Shown in pieces: positions 44,285 through 54,461 of a stretch of DNA of 64,000 nucleotides (position 1 is its first letter; every line of letters begins with the position of its first letter). The position numbers and the translations under genes were made by a program. The notes under the pieces are model-generated. The model worked only from the letters and a program-made list of their open reading frames with translations, had not been told where the DNA came from and did no database searches. Source of the stretch: Jiulongibacter sp024742395 (GTDB taxonomy: Bacteria; Bacteroidota; Bacteroidia; Cytophagales; Spirosomataceae); the NCBI GenBank assembly GCA_965249455.1, contig OZ252236.1:5064939-5128938 (forward strand), given 5' to 3'.

Positions 44285-44328
44285 AAAAAAAGTACGGAGT
44301 ATGAGAAACAATCTTCACTCTCCGTACT
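44285..44328 (-). terminator. Terminator-like hairpin between ctaD and ctaA
   Basis: On the minus strand AGTACGGAG and CTCCGTACT form a 9-bp stem, with a small extension, around a ~20-nt loop. A run of seven Ts follows. It is an intrinsic terminator or attenuator inside the respiratory operon, about 10 bp before the ctaA start. Confidence 0.8.
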
Positions 44329-44355
44329 CCTATGTTTTAAATAATATACCTGTTT

Positions 44356-46218
44356 TTAGTCAGGGATATTATGATTATACTCAATGTTTTCAATCTCCTT
44401 TTCCTCGCTAATCATTTCATTCTCCTCTGGAAGATTAGATTCAGGCGTGGCTGAATAAGGTACATCCTGAGGAATGAAATCTTCTTTGGCACCTGGCTTA
44501 CTATAATCGTAAGGCCATCTGTAAACGGTTGGTATTTCGCCAGGCCAGTTACCGTGACCAGGATTTACAGGTGTAGTCCATTCCAAAGTCGTTGACTTCC
44601 ATGGATTCGCAGTTGCTTTCTTACCCCAGAAAATAGAGTAAATAAAGTTAAAGATGAAAATCAACTGAGCAGAGAATGTCAATATAGCCGCAACAGAGAT
44701 AAAGGCATTTAAATCTGCGTACGTGTTAAATGTTTCGAAACCAGACCACTGATAATATCTTCTTGGGAAACCAGCAATACCAATGTAGTGCATAGGGAAG
44801 AATACTAAATAAACCCCGATAAATGTGAACCAGAAGTGGACATAACCTAAAGTCTTATTCATCATCTTACCAAACATCTTAGGGAACCAATGGTATACAC
44901 CTCCAATCATTCCAAAGAACGCAGCTGAACCCATTACCAAGTGGAAGTGAGCCACAACGAAATAGGTATCATGCAACTGAATATCTAAAGCAGAATTACC
45001 AAGAATAATTCCTGTAAGACCTCCTGATACGAAGAATGATACCAAACCAATTGCAAAAAGCATTGCAGGAGTAAATATTATATTTCCTCTCCAAAGGGTG
45101 GTAATGTAGTTAAATGCCTTAACCGCTGATGGAACCGCAATAATTAAGGTTAGCAGCATAAATACTGAACCTAAGAATGGGTTCATTCCTGTCATAAACA
45201 TGTGGTGAGCCCAAACAATGAATGCAAGGAACATGATACCAGCCATTGAGAAGATCATCGCTTTATAACCAAAGATAGGTTTACGAGAATTTGTTGCGAT
45301 AATTTCAGATGTCAAACCTAAGGCAGGAAGGATTACTATATAAACCTCCGGGTGACCTAAGAACCAGAATAAATGCTGGAATAAGATAGGGCTACCACCT
45401 TGATTAGGTAAAGCATGACCATTTATATAGATATCAGAAAGGAAAAAGCTTGTTCCAAAACTTCTATCAAAAATTAGCAATAGAGCAGCAGATAGTAATA
45501 CAGGGAATGAAAGTATACCTAAAATGGCAGTAAATGTAAATGCCCAAATAGTCAAAGGCATTTTATCAAATGTCATTCCCTTTGTTCTAAGGTTAATAAC
45601 AGTAGTAACGTAGTTAATACCTCCTAACAATGAAGAAACAATAAACAAGGCCATTGATACTAACCACAAGGTCATACCTGTTCCAGAACCTGGATTTGCT
45701 TCTGCAAGTGCACTTAACGGAGGATAAATTACCCAACCGCCTCCTGCAGGGCCTGTTTCGATAAAGATAGACCAGAACATGATCACACTGGAAATAAAGA
45801 AAAACCAGTAGGACAACATATTCATGAATCCAGAAGCCATATCTCTGGCACCAATCTGTAATGGAATTAGGAAATTTGAGAAAGTACCACTAAGACCTGC
45901 AGTCAATACAAAAAATACCATGATTGTACCATGCATGGTAACTAGAGCCAAATAAAAGTTAGCATCTAACTTGCCAGACTCATTTATCCACTGACCTAAA
46001 AATGGCTTTAACCAAGACATGTCCATGTCTGGAAAACCTAACTGTAAACGGAAAACTAAAGACATTAAGCCTCCAATAACCGCCCAAATAATACCAGAAA
46101 TCAGATATTGCTTAGCAATAACCTTATGGTCTTCAGAAAAAATATAGCTTCTGATAAAACCAAGATCATGGTGCTCTTCATGACCGTGCTCTACATGTGC
46201 TGCTGCTGCCGTTGACAT
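44356..46218 (-). CDS. ctaD: Cytochrome c oxidase subunit I
   Basis: A 620-residue catalytic subunit with 12 main helices. It has HGTIMVFFVLTAG with a heme a His, HPEVYIVILPALGLTSEI (CuB His and cross-linked Tyr, A-type signature), VWAHHMFMTGMNP (CuB His pair), and HDTYFVVAHFHLVMG (heme a3 and a ligands). It reduces O2 to water and pumps protons. The C-terminal ~60 residues are a soluble, acidic extension. The N-terminus has the His-rich AAAHVEHGHEEHH. It is followed by the 44285-44328 terminator. Confidence 0.98.
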   Translation of the reverse strand: MSTAAAAHVEHGHEEHHDLGFIRSYIFSEDHKVIAKQYLISGIIWAVIGGLMSLVFRLQLGFPDMDMSWLKPFLGQWINESGKLDANFYLALVTMHGTIMVFFVLTAGLSGTFSNFLIPLQIGARDMASGFMNMLSYWFFFISSVIMFWSIFIETGPAGGGWVIYPPLSALAEANPGSGTGMTLWLVSMALFIVSSLLGGINYVTTVINLRTKGMTFDKMPLTIWAFTFTAILGILSFPVLLSAALLLIFDRSFGTSFFLSDIYINGHALPNQGGSPILFQHLFWFLGHPEVYIVILPALGLTSEIIATNSRKPIFGYKAMIFSMAGIMFLAFIVWAHHMFMTGMNPFLGSVFMLLTLIIAVPSAVKAFNYITTLWRGNIIFTPAMLFAIGLVSFFVSGGLTGIILGNSALDIQLHDTYFVVAHFHLVMGSAAFFGMIGGVYHWFPKMFGKMMNKTLGYVHFWFTFIGVYLVFFPMHYIGIAGFPRRYYQWSGFETFNTYADLNAFISVAAILTFSAQLIFIFNFIYSIFWGKKATANPWKSTTLEWTTPVNPGHGNWPGEIPTVYRWPYDYSKPGAKEDFIPQDVPYSATPESNLPEENEMISEEKEIENIEYNHNIPD

Positions 46219-46246
46219 ATCTTCTTTTTTTCTTCTAAAATTAATT

Positions 46247-47353
46247 TTATTCTACTACCTCTTCAGTAACTTCTGTTACTAACGCAACTTCTTCTTCACC
46301 CTGAGTATATTTCAAAGCTCTCGCCTTTAAGTTGGCAGGAACCTCCTCTATAAACCCTGGATTCTGAGTAAGAAAAGGGGTTTGCTCCTTTTTCCAAGCT
46401 TCATAATCCTCAGGCTCATCCACTACTAATATAAGCTTCATACCAAAGTGGCTTCTTCCACATACTTCAGTACACGCTATCTCGTAATTGAAATCCGGAT
46501 TGTTAAGTTCTGCCCTCATATCCTCTGTGGACTTATCAGCCACAAACCAAAACTTAGTAGGCATACCCGGTACCGCATCCATTTTAACTCTCATGTGAGG
46601 AATAAATACTGAATGGAGCACATCCCTAGCTCTGATCTTTAGTAAAACAGGCTTCCCTTTCGGGATATGCATTTCTGTACCGTTTGTAAAATCATCAAAT
46701 GACTTAGGGTCTGTATAATCAATACCAAAACTGTTACCAGAAGCATCGTCCATCAAACGGAAATCATAATTACCCAATTCATTATCATCTACACCTGGAT
46801 AACGTACTGCCCATGCAAATTGACGACCCATGATCTCAACAACTTCAGCATCTTCAGGTGCGTCATCCATTACCTTGTTCCATACTCTAAGACCGGTAAA
46901 TACAAGACCAGCCATAATTAGTGCAGGGATAACCGTCCAAATCACCTCCAATTTATTGTTATGCGGATAGAATGTTGCTTTTGAGTCTTTGTTATACTTG
47001 TACTTGAAAGGAAAGTAGAATAATAAAGTATTGACAACAAAGAAGGCTAACATAATTACAGCCATAGATACCCAAAACCAGTAATCCGTTTCTCTTCCAT
47101 GAGGCGATGAAGCCTCGGGTAAGAAATCCTTTTTTGCATCGAAATAAGACCATACAACGCCTACCGCACTAATAATCCAGAAAACGAATAGACCGATGGC
47201 ATTCCAGTCGTTAGCCTTATCTACATCATTCGCATTTTCATCTGCTATTGCTTCCTCTCCCTTAACTCCTTTTAATAAATCCTGAGTCTTACCAATTACC
47301 AGTACAGTAAGTACCAGAAATAAGAGAGCTAATATTCCAATTACAACTACCAT
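46247..47353 (-). CDS. ctaC: Cytochrome c oxidase subunit II
   Basis: A 368-residue protein that receives electrons at the CuA centre. It has one N-terminal helix (about 2-22), another at about 52-72, then the two conserved subunit II helices (about 90-113 and 136-158). The extra N-terminal helices make it longer than the classical form. The cupredoxin domain carries LHSVFIPHMRVKMDAVPG and the CuA motif CTEVCGRSHFGM with both Cys, His and Met present. There is no C-terminal cytochrome c fusion. Confidence 0.97.
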   Translation of the reverse strand: MVVVIGILALLFLVLTVLVIGKTQDLLKGVKGEEAIADENANDVDKANDWNAIGLFVFWIISAVGVVWSYFDAKKDFLPEASSPHGRETDYWFWVSMAVIMLAFFVVNTLLFYFPFKYKYNKDSKATFYPHNNKLEVIWTVIPALIMAGLVFTGLRVWNKVMDDAPEDAEVVEIMGRQFAWAVRYPGVDDNELGNYDFRLMDDASGNSFGIDYTDPKSFDDFTNGTEMHIPKGKPVLLKIRARDVLHSVFIPHMRVKMDAVPGMPTKFWFVADKSTEDMRAELNNPDFNYEIACTEVCGRSHFGMKLILVVDEPEDYEAWKKEQTPFLTQNPGFIEEVPANLKARALKYTQGEEEVALVTEVTEEVVE

Positions 47354-47392
47354 ATTTTTATTATCTAAATCTCTTTCTGAATTTATTAAATG

Positions 47393-48727
47393 TTAAATAT
47401 CATGGTGTAAGCTTTCCTCAAGGAAAGGATGATTCTTAGCGTATAGATTCGCTTGGGCTAATTGAGTTAATACAACATAAGCAAATGCACAAACAAAGGT
47501 TAGTGTCGTTCCCCACTCAATTAATCCAATACCTCCCTGATCTTTTGCAACACCTGGCATAATCATTTGATAGAAATCAAACCAATGTCCAATTAATATG
47601 GCCCAACAAGAAAGCTTTAATAAGGTAAAACTCCTTTTTGACCCTCTTGCCATAAGTACGAGAAGTGGGAAAATAAAGTTTAAAATTAAGCTAATAATAA
47701 ATGGAGCGAAATATCTTCCACCATATCCACTAATTCTCTCTCTGAAATAAATAGTTTCTTCAGGTAAATTAGCATAGAAAATAAGTAAAAACTGGCTAAA
47801 CCAAACGTATGTCCAGAATACTGAGAAACCAAACATCAACTTACCTAGATCTTGTAAAGCTGAAAGATTAACACCTGCTAAATATCCCTTACCTTTTAAT
47901 GTTAAGATCACAAGCATAATGGCAGCAAGACCTGCTACGTGCCAGCTAGCCAAATGATACCATCCAAACATAGTAGAGAACCAGTGAGTATCAATAGCCA
48001 TTGATAGATCCCATGCTGCTGTAGAGCTTGTTACAGCAAAGAAAATCAGGAACACCTTTGCATAATTTCTACTTTTCGTATAATACGCAAGATCACCATG
48101 AGCATCTTCTAACAGTGAATTCTTTCTGATTTGTGTCCATAGATAATACCAAATCACAAAATAAGCCACCAAACGAACAAGATAGAAAGGCATATTTAAC
48201 CACCATTCTTTACTTGCAATAATTTTATCGTAATGATGACTAGCCGGATCCATGATACCCTCATGTGTCCAGTGCATTACAATATGTCTTGTTGTTGGGA
48301 ATAAGAATAAACCCAAAATCAACACCGATGGAATCCACATAAAAGCAGGAAAAGCTTCAGGAATACGTTTAAATGAAGTATACCAACCAGCTTTCGCTAC
48401 ATAGTTGTAAGAGATAAAGAAAACCCCAACAACTGATATTCCCAGAAAATAAATGGAATTCATCCAAAGATTAGCAACGATTCGATGCAAAAGAGTTGCA
48501 CCCGTACCATGTTCTTCTCCATGACCGCCAGCGTGCTCTGCACCATGTGCAGCTTCGTGAACTCCACCTGCAAATCCTTCAGGACCCCAAATTCCAGAAT
48601 TAACCAAAAATGCACCAACTGCCACTAGAACTAAACCTATAATTCCACCGAGGAGGAACTTACGTTTAAGCTCGGGCGAGAATTCAAATACTTCCTCTAC
48701 TGAAGGTGTTTCGTGCTTATGAGCCAT
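47393..48727 (-). CDS. actF: Alternative complex III subunit ActF (NrfD-like membrane protein)
   Basis: A 444-residue integral membrane protein with about 10 helices. It is the second, shorter NrfD-type subunit of the quinol:cytochrome c oxidoreductase (ACIII). It has a His-rich loop (HEAAHGAEHAGGHGEEHG near 57-74), WDLSMAIDTHWFSTMFGWYH and WTYVWFSQFLLIFYANLPEE, all characteristic of ActF. It lies after actE and directly before ctaC, linking ACIII with the oxidase. Confidence 0.92.
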   Translation of the reverse strand: MAHKHETPSVEEVFEFSPELKRKFLLGGIIGLVLVAVGAFLVNSGIWGPEGFAGGVHEAAHGAEHAGGHGEEHGTGATLLHRIVANLWMNSIYFLGISVVGVFFISYNYVAKAGWYTSFKRIPEAFPAFMWIPSVLILGLFLFPTTRHIVMHWTHEGIMDPASHHYDKIIASKEWWLNMPFYLVRLVAYFVIWYYLWTQIRKNSLLEDAHGDLAYYTKSRNYAKVFLIFFAVTSSTAAWDLSMAIDTHWFSTMFGWYHLASWHVAGLAAIMLVILTLKGKGYLAGVNLSALQDLGKLMFGFSVFWTYVWFSQFLLIFYANLPEETIYFRERISGYGGRYFAPFIISLILNFIFPLLVLMARGSKRSFTLLKLSCWAILIGHWFDFYQMIMPGVAKDQGGIGLIEWGTTLTFVCAFAYVVLTQLAQANLYAKNHPFLEESLHHDI

Positions 48728-48775
48728 GTCTCTTATTCTTATAATTCCTTTCTTTCGAAACGTTTAAAATCAAAT

Positions 48776-49384
48776 CTATATTCCTAATTGTAACCTCTGA
48801 ACATAATGAACAATTTTCCATCTTTCTTCAGGAGTAACCTGAGCCGCATGTGGCCACATTCTACCTTTACCATGGGTAATTACATGAAAAATATGCCCTC
48901 CGGAGATAGAGCTAAGAGCATCAGAAGCATAATTAGGAACACCCTTATATATTTCTGCTACTTTGCCATCACCAGCTCCTTTTGAACCATGACAGTGCAT
49001 GCAATTTCTTTGATAAAGTACTTTCCCTTCATCTTCTACCTCTTCAGACCAAGGAATAGGATTTACTAAATTATTAGCCGCCCATTCAAGGCTGTCTGCT
49101 GAAGTATCATAAATCATTAAATCAGAAACTACAGAACCATCATCCTGAACAAATTCTGTAGGATGAGTTACCCTTGCAACAGTTCCTTCTACAGGTAGTC
49201 TCATGTTCATTCCGTGTGGATTGATGCTATTGGATCTCCACTGAGTTTGTGCTTCGTAAGCTCTTGAGTTATACATGTTAGGAGCAAACTCCCATCCCGT
49301 TTTATTAGGATCGTTACATGAAGAGGCCATCAAGCCCAACAAGACTATTGAAAGAAGCGAAACTTTATTTTTTAAAATATCCAT
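48776..49384 (-). CDS. actE: ACIII subunit ActE, monoheme cytochrome c lipoprotein
   Basis: A 202-residue protein with a lipoprotein signal (LLGLMASSC, lipobox Cys near 23) and one c-type heme motif, CMHCH (near 133). An axial Met is in the KGRMWPHAAQVTPEERWKIVHYVQ region. It likely passes electrons from ActA to the oxidase. It starts 9 bp after actD. Confidence 0.93.
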   Translation of the reverse strand: MDILKNKVSLLSIVLLGLMASSCNDPNKTGWEFAPNMYNSRAYEAQTQWRSNSINPHGMNMRLPVEGTVARVTHPTEFVQDDGSVVSDLMIYDTSADSLEWAANNLVNPIPWSEEVEDEGKVLYQRNCMHCHGSKGAGDGKVAEIYKGVPNYASDALSSISGGHIFHVITHGKGRMWPHAAQVTPEERWKIVHYVQRLQLGI

Positions 49385-49393
49385 TTCTACAGT

Positions 49394-49915
49394 TTATATC
49401 TCTTTAATGTTAACCTCGGTCGCTCCAGTACTCTTTAAAAACCCAGTGATATCTTCTTCAGACACACTATTTTTACTTACCTCTATAGCCATTACAAATT
49501 TATCGTCTGTAATTCTCTCATCAAAAATGATTGGTTTAGAGACAGGACTTAATTTCTCCATTCCAAAGAAAGTAAAGGCCATACCATAAGAAGCTAATAA
49601 CACCGTAAGCTCAAATACAATAGGAATGTTGGTAGGGAAAGGGATAAAGTTCTTTCCACCAATATTCATTGGCCAATCCCAACCCAAAGTCCAGAAAGTC
49701 AAAAGGAAAGCTAAAGACGTACCAGTGATTCCAAATAAGAATGCAGGTACACCCATTCTTGCTCTTTTGTATCCCAATGCATGGTCTAAACCATGAATAG
49801 GAAACGGAGAGTAGACTTCGTGAATATTTACTCCTTTTTCACGTACATCTGATACAGCATGTAATACTACATCCTCATCATCAAATACGCCTAGTATATA
49901 TTTTTTATGTGCCAT
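49394..49915 (-). CDS. actD: ACIII subunit ActD (DUF3341)
   Basis: A 173-residue protein with an N-terminal soluble domain (YILGVFDDEDVVLHAVSDVREKG... HEVYSPFPIHGLD) and two helices (about 57-80 and 95-117). It carries the DUF3341 signature VYSPFPIHGLDHALG. It is a structural subunit without cofactors. It lies between actC and actE in the standard order. Confidence 0.94.
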   Translation of the reverse strand: MAHKKYILGVFDDEDVVLHAVSDVREKGVNIHEVYSPFPIHGLDHALGYKRARMGVPAFLFGITGTSLAFLLTFWTLGWDWPMNIGGKNFIPFPTNIPIVFELTVLLASYGMAFTFFGMEKLSPVSKPIIFDERITDDKFVMAIEVSKNSVSEEDITGFLKSTGATEVNIKEI

Positions 49916-49938
49916 TGTAGACTTATATATATTCTTTA

Positions 49939-51303
49939 CTATTTCTTATCGGTTTTCTCTGAAGACGACTTCAATACAGCTTTAACTTCTGCCATGTTGA
50001 TTACTGGTAAAAACTTAGCAAACAGAAGGAAGCAAACAAAGAAGAATCCAAAAGTGAATAAATAATCACCAATATCTCCCATACGTGGCGTGAAGTATGT
50101 CCAGCTTGATGGCAGATAATCTCTATGTAATGAGGTTACTATGATTACAAATCTTTCAAACCACATACCAATATTAACTACAACTGCTATCACAAAGGAA
50201 ACTACTATATTCTCTCTTAATTTCTTAAACCAGAAAATTTGTGGTGACAACACATTACAAGTCATCATTGCCGCATAAGACCACCATAGAGGACCCGTTG
50301 CACGGTTGATAAACGCATAACTTTCATACTGTACTCCAGAATAAGCAGCAATAAAGAATTCTGTGATATACGCGACACCAACTATAGATCCGGTCAAGGT
50401 TATCACCTTGTTCATTAAACCAATATGCTCAATGGTAATATAATCCTCCAGCTTGTAAACCACCCTTGTTATCAACATAAGGTTTTGCACCATTGCAAAT
50501 CCGGAGAAAATTGCTCCTGCAACGAAATAAGGAGGGAAGATAGTCGTGTGCCATCCCGGTATAACAGAAGTTGCAAAGTCAAAGGATACAATAGTATGTA
50601 CCGATAATACCAATGGTGTAGAAAGACCTGCAAGAATCAAAGAAACATCTTCATATCTTGCCCAAGCTCTTGCTCCCCCGGTCCAACCCATGGCTAATGC
50701 ACCATAGATAGTCTTTCTAATTCCAGACGCTCTATCTCTAATAGTAGCTAAATCAGGTATTAAACCAATATACCAGAATAATAATGAAACAGACAGATAA
50801 GTAGAGATGGCAAAAACGTCCCATACTAAAGGAGAGTTGAAGTTAACCCAAAGTGAACCAAAAGTGTTAGGTAGTGGCAAAGCCCAGTACGCTAACCAAG
50901 GTCTTCCCATGTGGAAGAAAATAAATGAACCTGCACAAAGTACAGCAAAAATTGTCATTGCTTCTGCCGCCCTGTTAATGGAAGTTCTCCACTTTTGACG
51001 GAAAAGAAGAAGGATAGCCGATATCAATGTACCTGCATGACCAATACCAACCCACCATACAAAGTTGGTAATATCCCAGGCCCAACCAACAGTCTTGTTA
51101 AGACCCCAGTTACCTAGTCCATACCACCATGTCTGATAGACCCAGTATCCACCATAGGCCAGAACCAAAAGGGCAACCGTAAATACGACTTTCCATTCTT
51201 TGGTTACAGGACCTTCTACCTGCCTGCTAATGTCTTCAGTTACATCATGGTAGGTTTTACCACCTGTTACTAAATGCTCTCTTATGGGCGAAACTACTTG
51301 CAT
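49939..51303 (-). CDS. actC: ACIII subunit ActC (NrfD/PsrC-like quinol-site membrane protein)
   Basis: A 454-residue membrane protein with about 10 helices. It is the NrfD-type subunit where menaquinol is thought to bind. It has TNFVWWVGIGHAGTLISAILLLFRQKWRTSINRAAE cut here in parts, HMGRPWLAYWALP, and HTIVSFDFATSVIPGWHTTIFPPYFVAGAI. It follows actB by 56 bp. Confidence 0.95.
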   Translation of the reverse strand: MQVVSPIREHLVTGGKTYHDVTEDISRQVEGPVTKEWKVVFTVALLVLAYGGYWVYQTWWYGLGNWGLNKTVGWAWDITNFVWWVGIGHAGTLISAILLLFRQKWRTSINRAAEAMTIFAVLCAGSFIFFHMGRPWLAYWALPLPNTFGSLWVNFNSPLVWDVFAISTYLSVSLLFWYIGLIPDLATIRDRASGIRKTIYGALAMGWTGGARAWARYEDVSLILAGLSTPLVLSVHTIVSFDFATSVIPGWHTTIFPPYFVAGAIFSGFAMVQNLMLITRVVYKLEDYITIEHIGLMNKVITLTGSIVGVAYITEFFIAAYSGVQYESYAFINRATGPLWWSYAAMMTCNVLSPQIFWFKKLRENIVVSFVIAVVVNIGMWFERFVIIVTSLHRDYLPSSWTYFTPRMGDIGDYLFTFGFFFVCFLLFAKFLPVINMAEVKAVLKSSSEKTDKK

Positions 51304-51359
51304 AATTGCTACGCTTTTAGCCGAAAAGACTTTTATGTTTTGTTTACTAAATCCTTTTA

Positions 51360-54300
51360 TTAACCGTGGTGCTCCTCTTCAGCATGAGCTTCTTCAGTCT
51401 CATGATGTTCTTCCTTCTGAGCTCCAGCCACTTTGGCATCTGCCAAATCTTTATTTCTAATCTTAGTCAGATAGCTAATCTGAGGTCTAACGTTAATTTC
51501 TTCCAATACATGGAAGGCTCTACCCTCTGATTCTCTTTCTAAAGCCTTAGACACTCTTGAATTTGGATCTAACATATCACCAAAAACAATAGCCCCTGTA
51601 GGACAAGACTGAGAACATGCCGTTTCAATTTCTCCGTCCACTGGACGACGTTTCTCCTTCTTAGCGGCTAATTTACCACCTTGAATTCTCTGAACACACA
51701 TAGAACACTTCTCAATAACCCCACGTGAACGAACTGTCACATCCGGATTTAGAACCATTCTACCTAGTTCGTTATTCATATGGAAATCAAAATCTTCATT
51801 CTCGAAGTATTTCCACCAGTTGAAACGACGTACTTTATAAGGACAGTTGTTAGCACAATATCTAGTACCGACACATCTGTTGTAAGTCATTTGATTTAGA
51901 CCCTCAGAACTATGAGTGGTTGCCAAAACAGGACAAACCGTCTCACAAGGAGCATTTGTACAGTGCTGGCACATCATAGGCTGTATCACAACTTCAGGAT
52001 TCTCTGAAGCAATTTCCATTTCTCTCAGATGACTTGGATTGATCTGATATTCAGAATCGGCATCTGAGCTATAATAGCGATCCAGACGAATCCAGTGCAT
52101 CTCACGTGCTCTGGCTACTTCTTTCTTTCCTACAACAGCCACATTGTTCTCAGCCTGGCATGACACCAAACAAGCTGCACAACCTGTACAAGTGTTGAGG
52201 TCAATAACCATTCCCCAGCTGTGGTTCTGTTTCTCATGACCATTCCATAATGAAATAGTATAAGGTTTTACAAGACCATCAGAGGTAGCTATATGTGGTT
52301 CAAATCGACCCGCTTTATTGTTCTTTACATACTCACTTAAGACAGACTCCTGAATGACTGCCTGACGGCCCATTACTGTTTCGTGAGTCTGTGTTTGAGC
52401 AAGTGTATATCCAGATTTCGTTTTTTCCAGGCTTGCATTGGCTGTCCAGTTAAAGTTGGTCATGAAAGGAGCTGCATTCGCACCTACATTTCCTGCTTTA
52501 CCTGCACCCGTACGCCCGTAGCCCATAGCTACAGAAACCACATTATGTGCCTGACCTGGTTGAATTAGAATAGGAAGCTCGATTTCATAACCATTCGCCG
52601 AAAGTTTTGCCCAGTCACCTTTCTCTAATTTTAGCTCATTGGCAGTTTTCTGAGAAATATTCAGGGTATTCTCCCACGTCACTTTTGAAATAGGATCAGG
52701 CAATTCTTGCAACCAAGGATTATTTGCCTGTGCACCTGTTCCGATCGCTATAGATTCATAAACAGAAACTTCTAAACCACCACCTTTGGTAGAGGATATT
52801 GAAGAAGCTGCTGCCCCTAAATCGCCTGAGAAGCTTACAGGAGCAATTTCCGAAGTTCCTGAAGTTAAAACACCATCATGAAGTGCAGATACCCAAGATT
52901 TACCACCTAGAATATTTGACTTCCAATTGGCCTTTAAATATTTATGATAATCGCTATCCAAGCCTGCCCATGCCAATAAGCTCGATTGAGCCTGACGCGT
53001 ATTAAAAATCAATGAAATGGTTGGCTGCTGTAAAGAGTATGAACCCGTTTTAGGTTCTGCATCACCCCATGACTCTAAATAGTGAGGAGCCGGTGCAATA
53101 TATTTACAAACAGACGCTGTTTCATCCGCTCTGTCAGCAAAAGAAACAGATGTTTTCACCTTAGATATAGCTTCAGCTAATTTCGCTCCCATTGGGTGAC
53201 TAAATACCGGGTTGCTATCTAAGAATATAACCGCATCAACTTTACCTGAAGTTAAATCAGAAACTAGTGCATTTACTTCAGAATCTGTTCCCTGACGAAG
53301 GTTACATTTCTGTGCGAATGTGATGGTATTTCCATAACTTCCTAAAAGGCTGTTAATGCCATTTACGATTGTTTGGATAGCCGGATCATTTGAGCCAGAA
53401 ACTACCAAAGCAGCACCCTGAGCAGCTTTAAGGTCTGCTATACATTTTGAAAGAATCTCAGGATTTACAGTCGAATTTCCAATAGTGTTTCCTGAAAGCT
53501 TGCTGTATAAAGAAATCAACAGAGCTCCTTCTTCAGAAGGTTTTATCATTGCTCTATAATCTGCCGCTGCACCGGTTGTAGTCATTCCAGTTTCAAACTG
53601 GTAGTGACGAGACATATCGTGCTTTCCATCCTTACCACTAACAAGCTTTCTACCCTCAGCCCATTGAGAAGCAAACTCAACAGGAGAAATCCATGTTCCT
53701 AAGAAGTCACAATTGATTCCAACAATAACCTTGGCCTTGTCAAAAGAGTATGAAGGCACAGCTGCAACACCAAACGATGTTTTGTTGGCCTCAATTAATC
53801 CCGACGCCGAATTGGCATCATACGTTACATGAACAGCAGAAGGATATTTAGCCTGAAAATCAGCGATTACCTTCTTTGTAGTTGGTGAAAAGATACTTGA
53901 AGAAACAATTCTAATGTTAGATGCCGATGACAAACCTGCCATTACTTCCTTATCAAGATCTTCCCAACTAATATCAGCCCCTCCCTTCTGAGGACCTTTT
54001 AATTTTTCGTTGTCATATAAAGATAAAACTGAAGCATGCACTCTGGCACTAACTCCTCCTTTAGTAACGGGAGAAAGTTTATTTCCTTCAATTTTTATAG
54101 GACGCCCTTCAACAGTTTTAACCAAAACACTGGAGTATTCACCAGACTCCGCGTACGTAGTAGCAAAGTAATTAGGAATACCTGGCTCTACAGTTTCAGG
54201 CTTATTAAGATAAGGTATAGTTTTTCTTACCGGAGCATCACAAGCAGCTAAAGAAACCGCAGCAACTCCAAAACCTAACATCTTTAAGAAGTCACGTCTG

Positions 54301-54416
54301 TGAGTACCTCCATCTAGATCTTCAAGGTTGAACTCCTTATCGGCGTTTTTAACAACCTCTATATCATTCCTGTACTCCTCTATTCCTTTCCAATACTTTT
54401 TAGTAGTATTTTCCAT
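51360..54416 (-). CDS. actB: ACIII subunit ActB (molybdopterin-like and iron-sulfur subunit)
   Basis: A 1018-residue exported protein. A Tat-type signal with lipobox is at about 40-60 (RRDFLKMLGFGVAAVSLAAC). Next comes a long molybdopterin-oxidoreductase-like domain (about 100-700) which in this family lacks the cofactor, then an iron-sulfur domain with four ferredoxin-type motifs: CTGCAACLVSCQ, CQHCTNAPCETVC, CVGTRYCANNC, and CSMC with CSQSCPTGAI. The C-terminal tail is rich in His and Glu. It sits on the periplasmic side and shuttles electrons from quinol to ActA. Confidence 0.95.
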   Translation of the reverse strand: MENTTKKYWKGIEEYRNDIEVVKNADKEFNLEDLDGGTHRRDFLKMLGFGVAAVSLAACDAPVRKTIPYLNKPETVEPGIPNYFATTYAESGEYSSVLVKTVEGRPIKIEGNKLSPVTKGGVSARVHASVLSLYDNEKLKGPQKGGADISWEDLDKEVMAGLSSASNIRIVSSSIFSPTTKKVIADFQAKYPSAVHVTYDANSASGLIEANKTSFGVAAVPSYSFDKAKVIVGINCDFLGTWISPVEFASQWAEGRKLVSGKDGKHDMSRHYQFETGMTTTGAAADYRAMIKPSEEGALLISLYSKLSGNTIGNSTVNPEILSKCIADLKAAQGAALVVSGSNDPAIQTIVNGINSLLGSYGNTITFAQKCNLRQGTDSEVNALVSDLTSGKVDAVIFLDSNPVFSHPMGAKLAEAISKVKTSVSFADRADETASVCKYIAPAPHYLESWGDAEPKTGSYSLQQPTISLIFNTRQAQSSLLAWAGLDSDYHKYLKANWKSNILGGKSWVSALHDGVLTSGTSEIAPVSFSGDLGAAASSISSTKGGGLEVSVYESIAIGTGAQANNPWLQELPDPISKVTWENTLNISQKTANELKLEKGDWAKLSANGYEIELPILIQPGQAHNVVSVAMGYGRTGAGKAGNVGANAAPFMTNFNWTANASLEKTKSGYTLAQTQTHETVMGRQAVIQESVLSEYVKNNKAGRFEPHIATSDGLVKPYTISLWNGHEKQNHSWGMVIDLNTCTGCAACLVSCQAENNVAVVGKKEVARAREMHWIRLDRYYSSDADSEYQINPSHLREMEIASENPEVVIQPMMCQHCTNAPCETVCPVLATTHSSEGLNQMTYNRCVGTRYCANNCPYKVRRFNWWKYFENEDFDFHMNNELGRMVLNPDVTVRSRGVIEKCSMCVQRIQGGKLAAKKEKRRPVDGEIETACSQSCPTGAIVFGDMLDPNSRVSKALERESEGRAFHVLEEINVRPQISYLTKIRNKDLADAKVAGAQKEEHHETEEAHAEEEHHG

Positions 54417-54461
54417 TCGTCTATATATTTTCCCTAAAGGATATTTTACCGTTGATATCTA

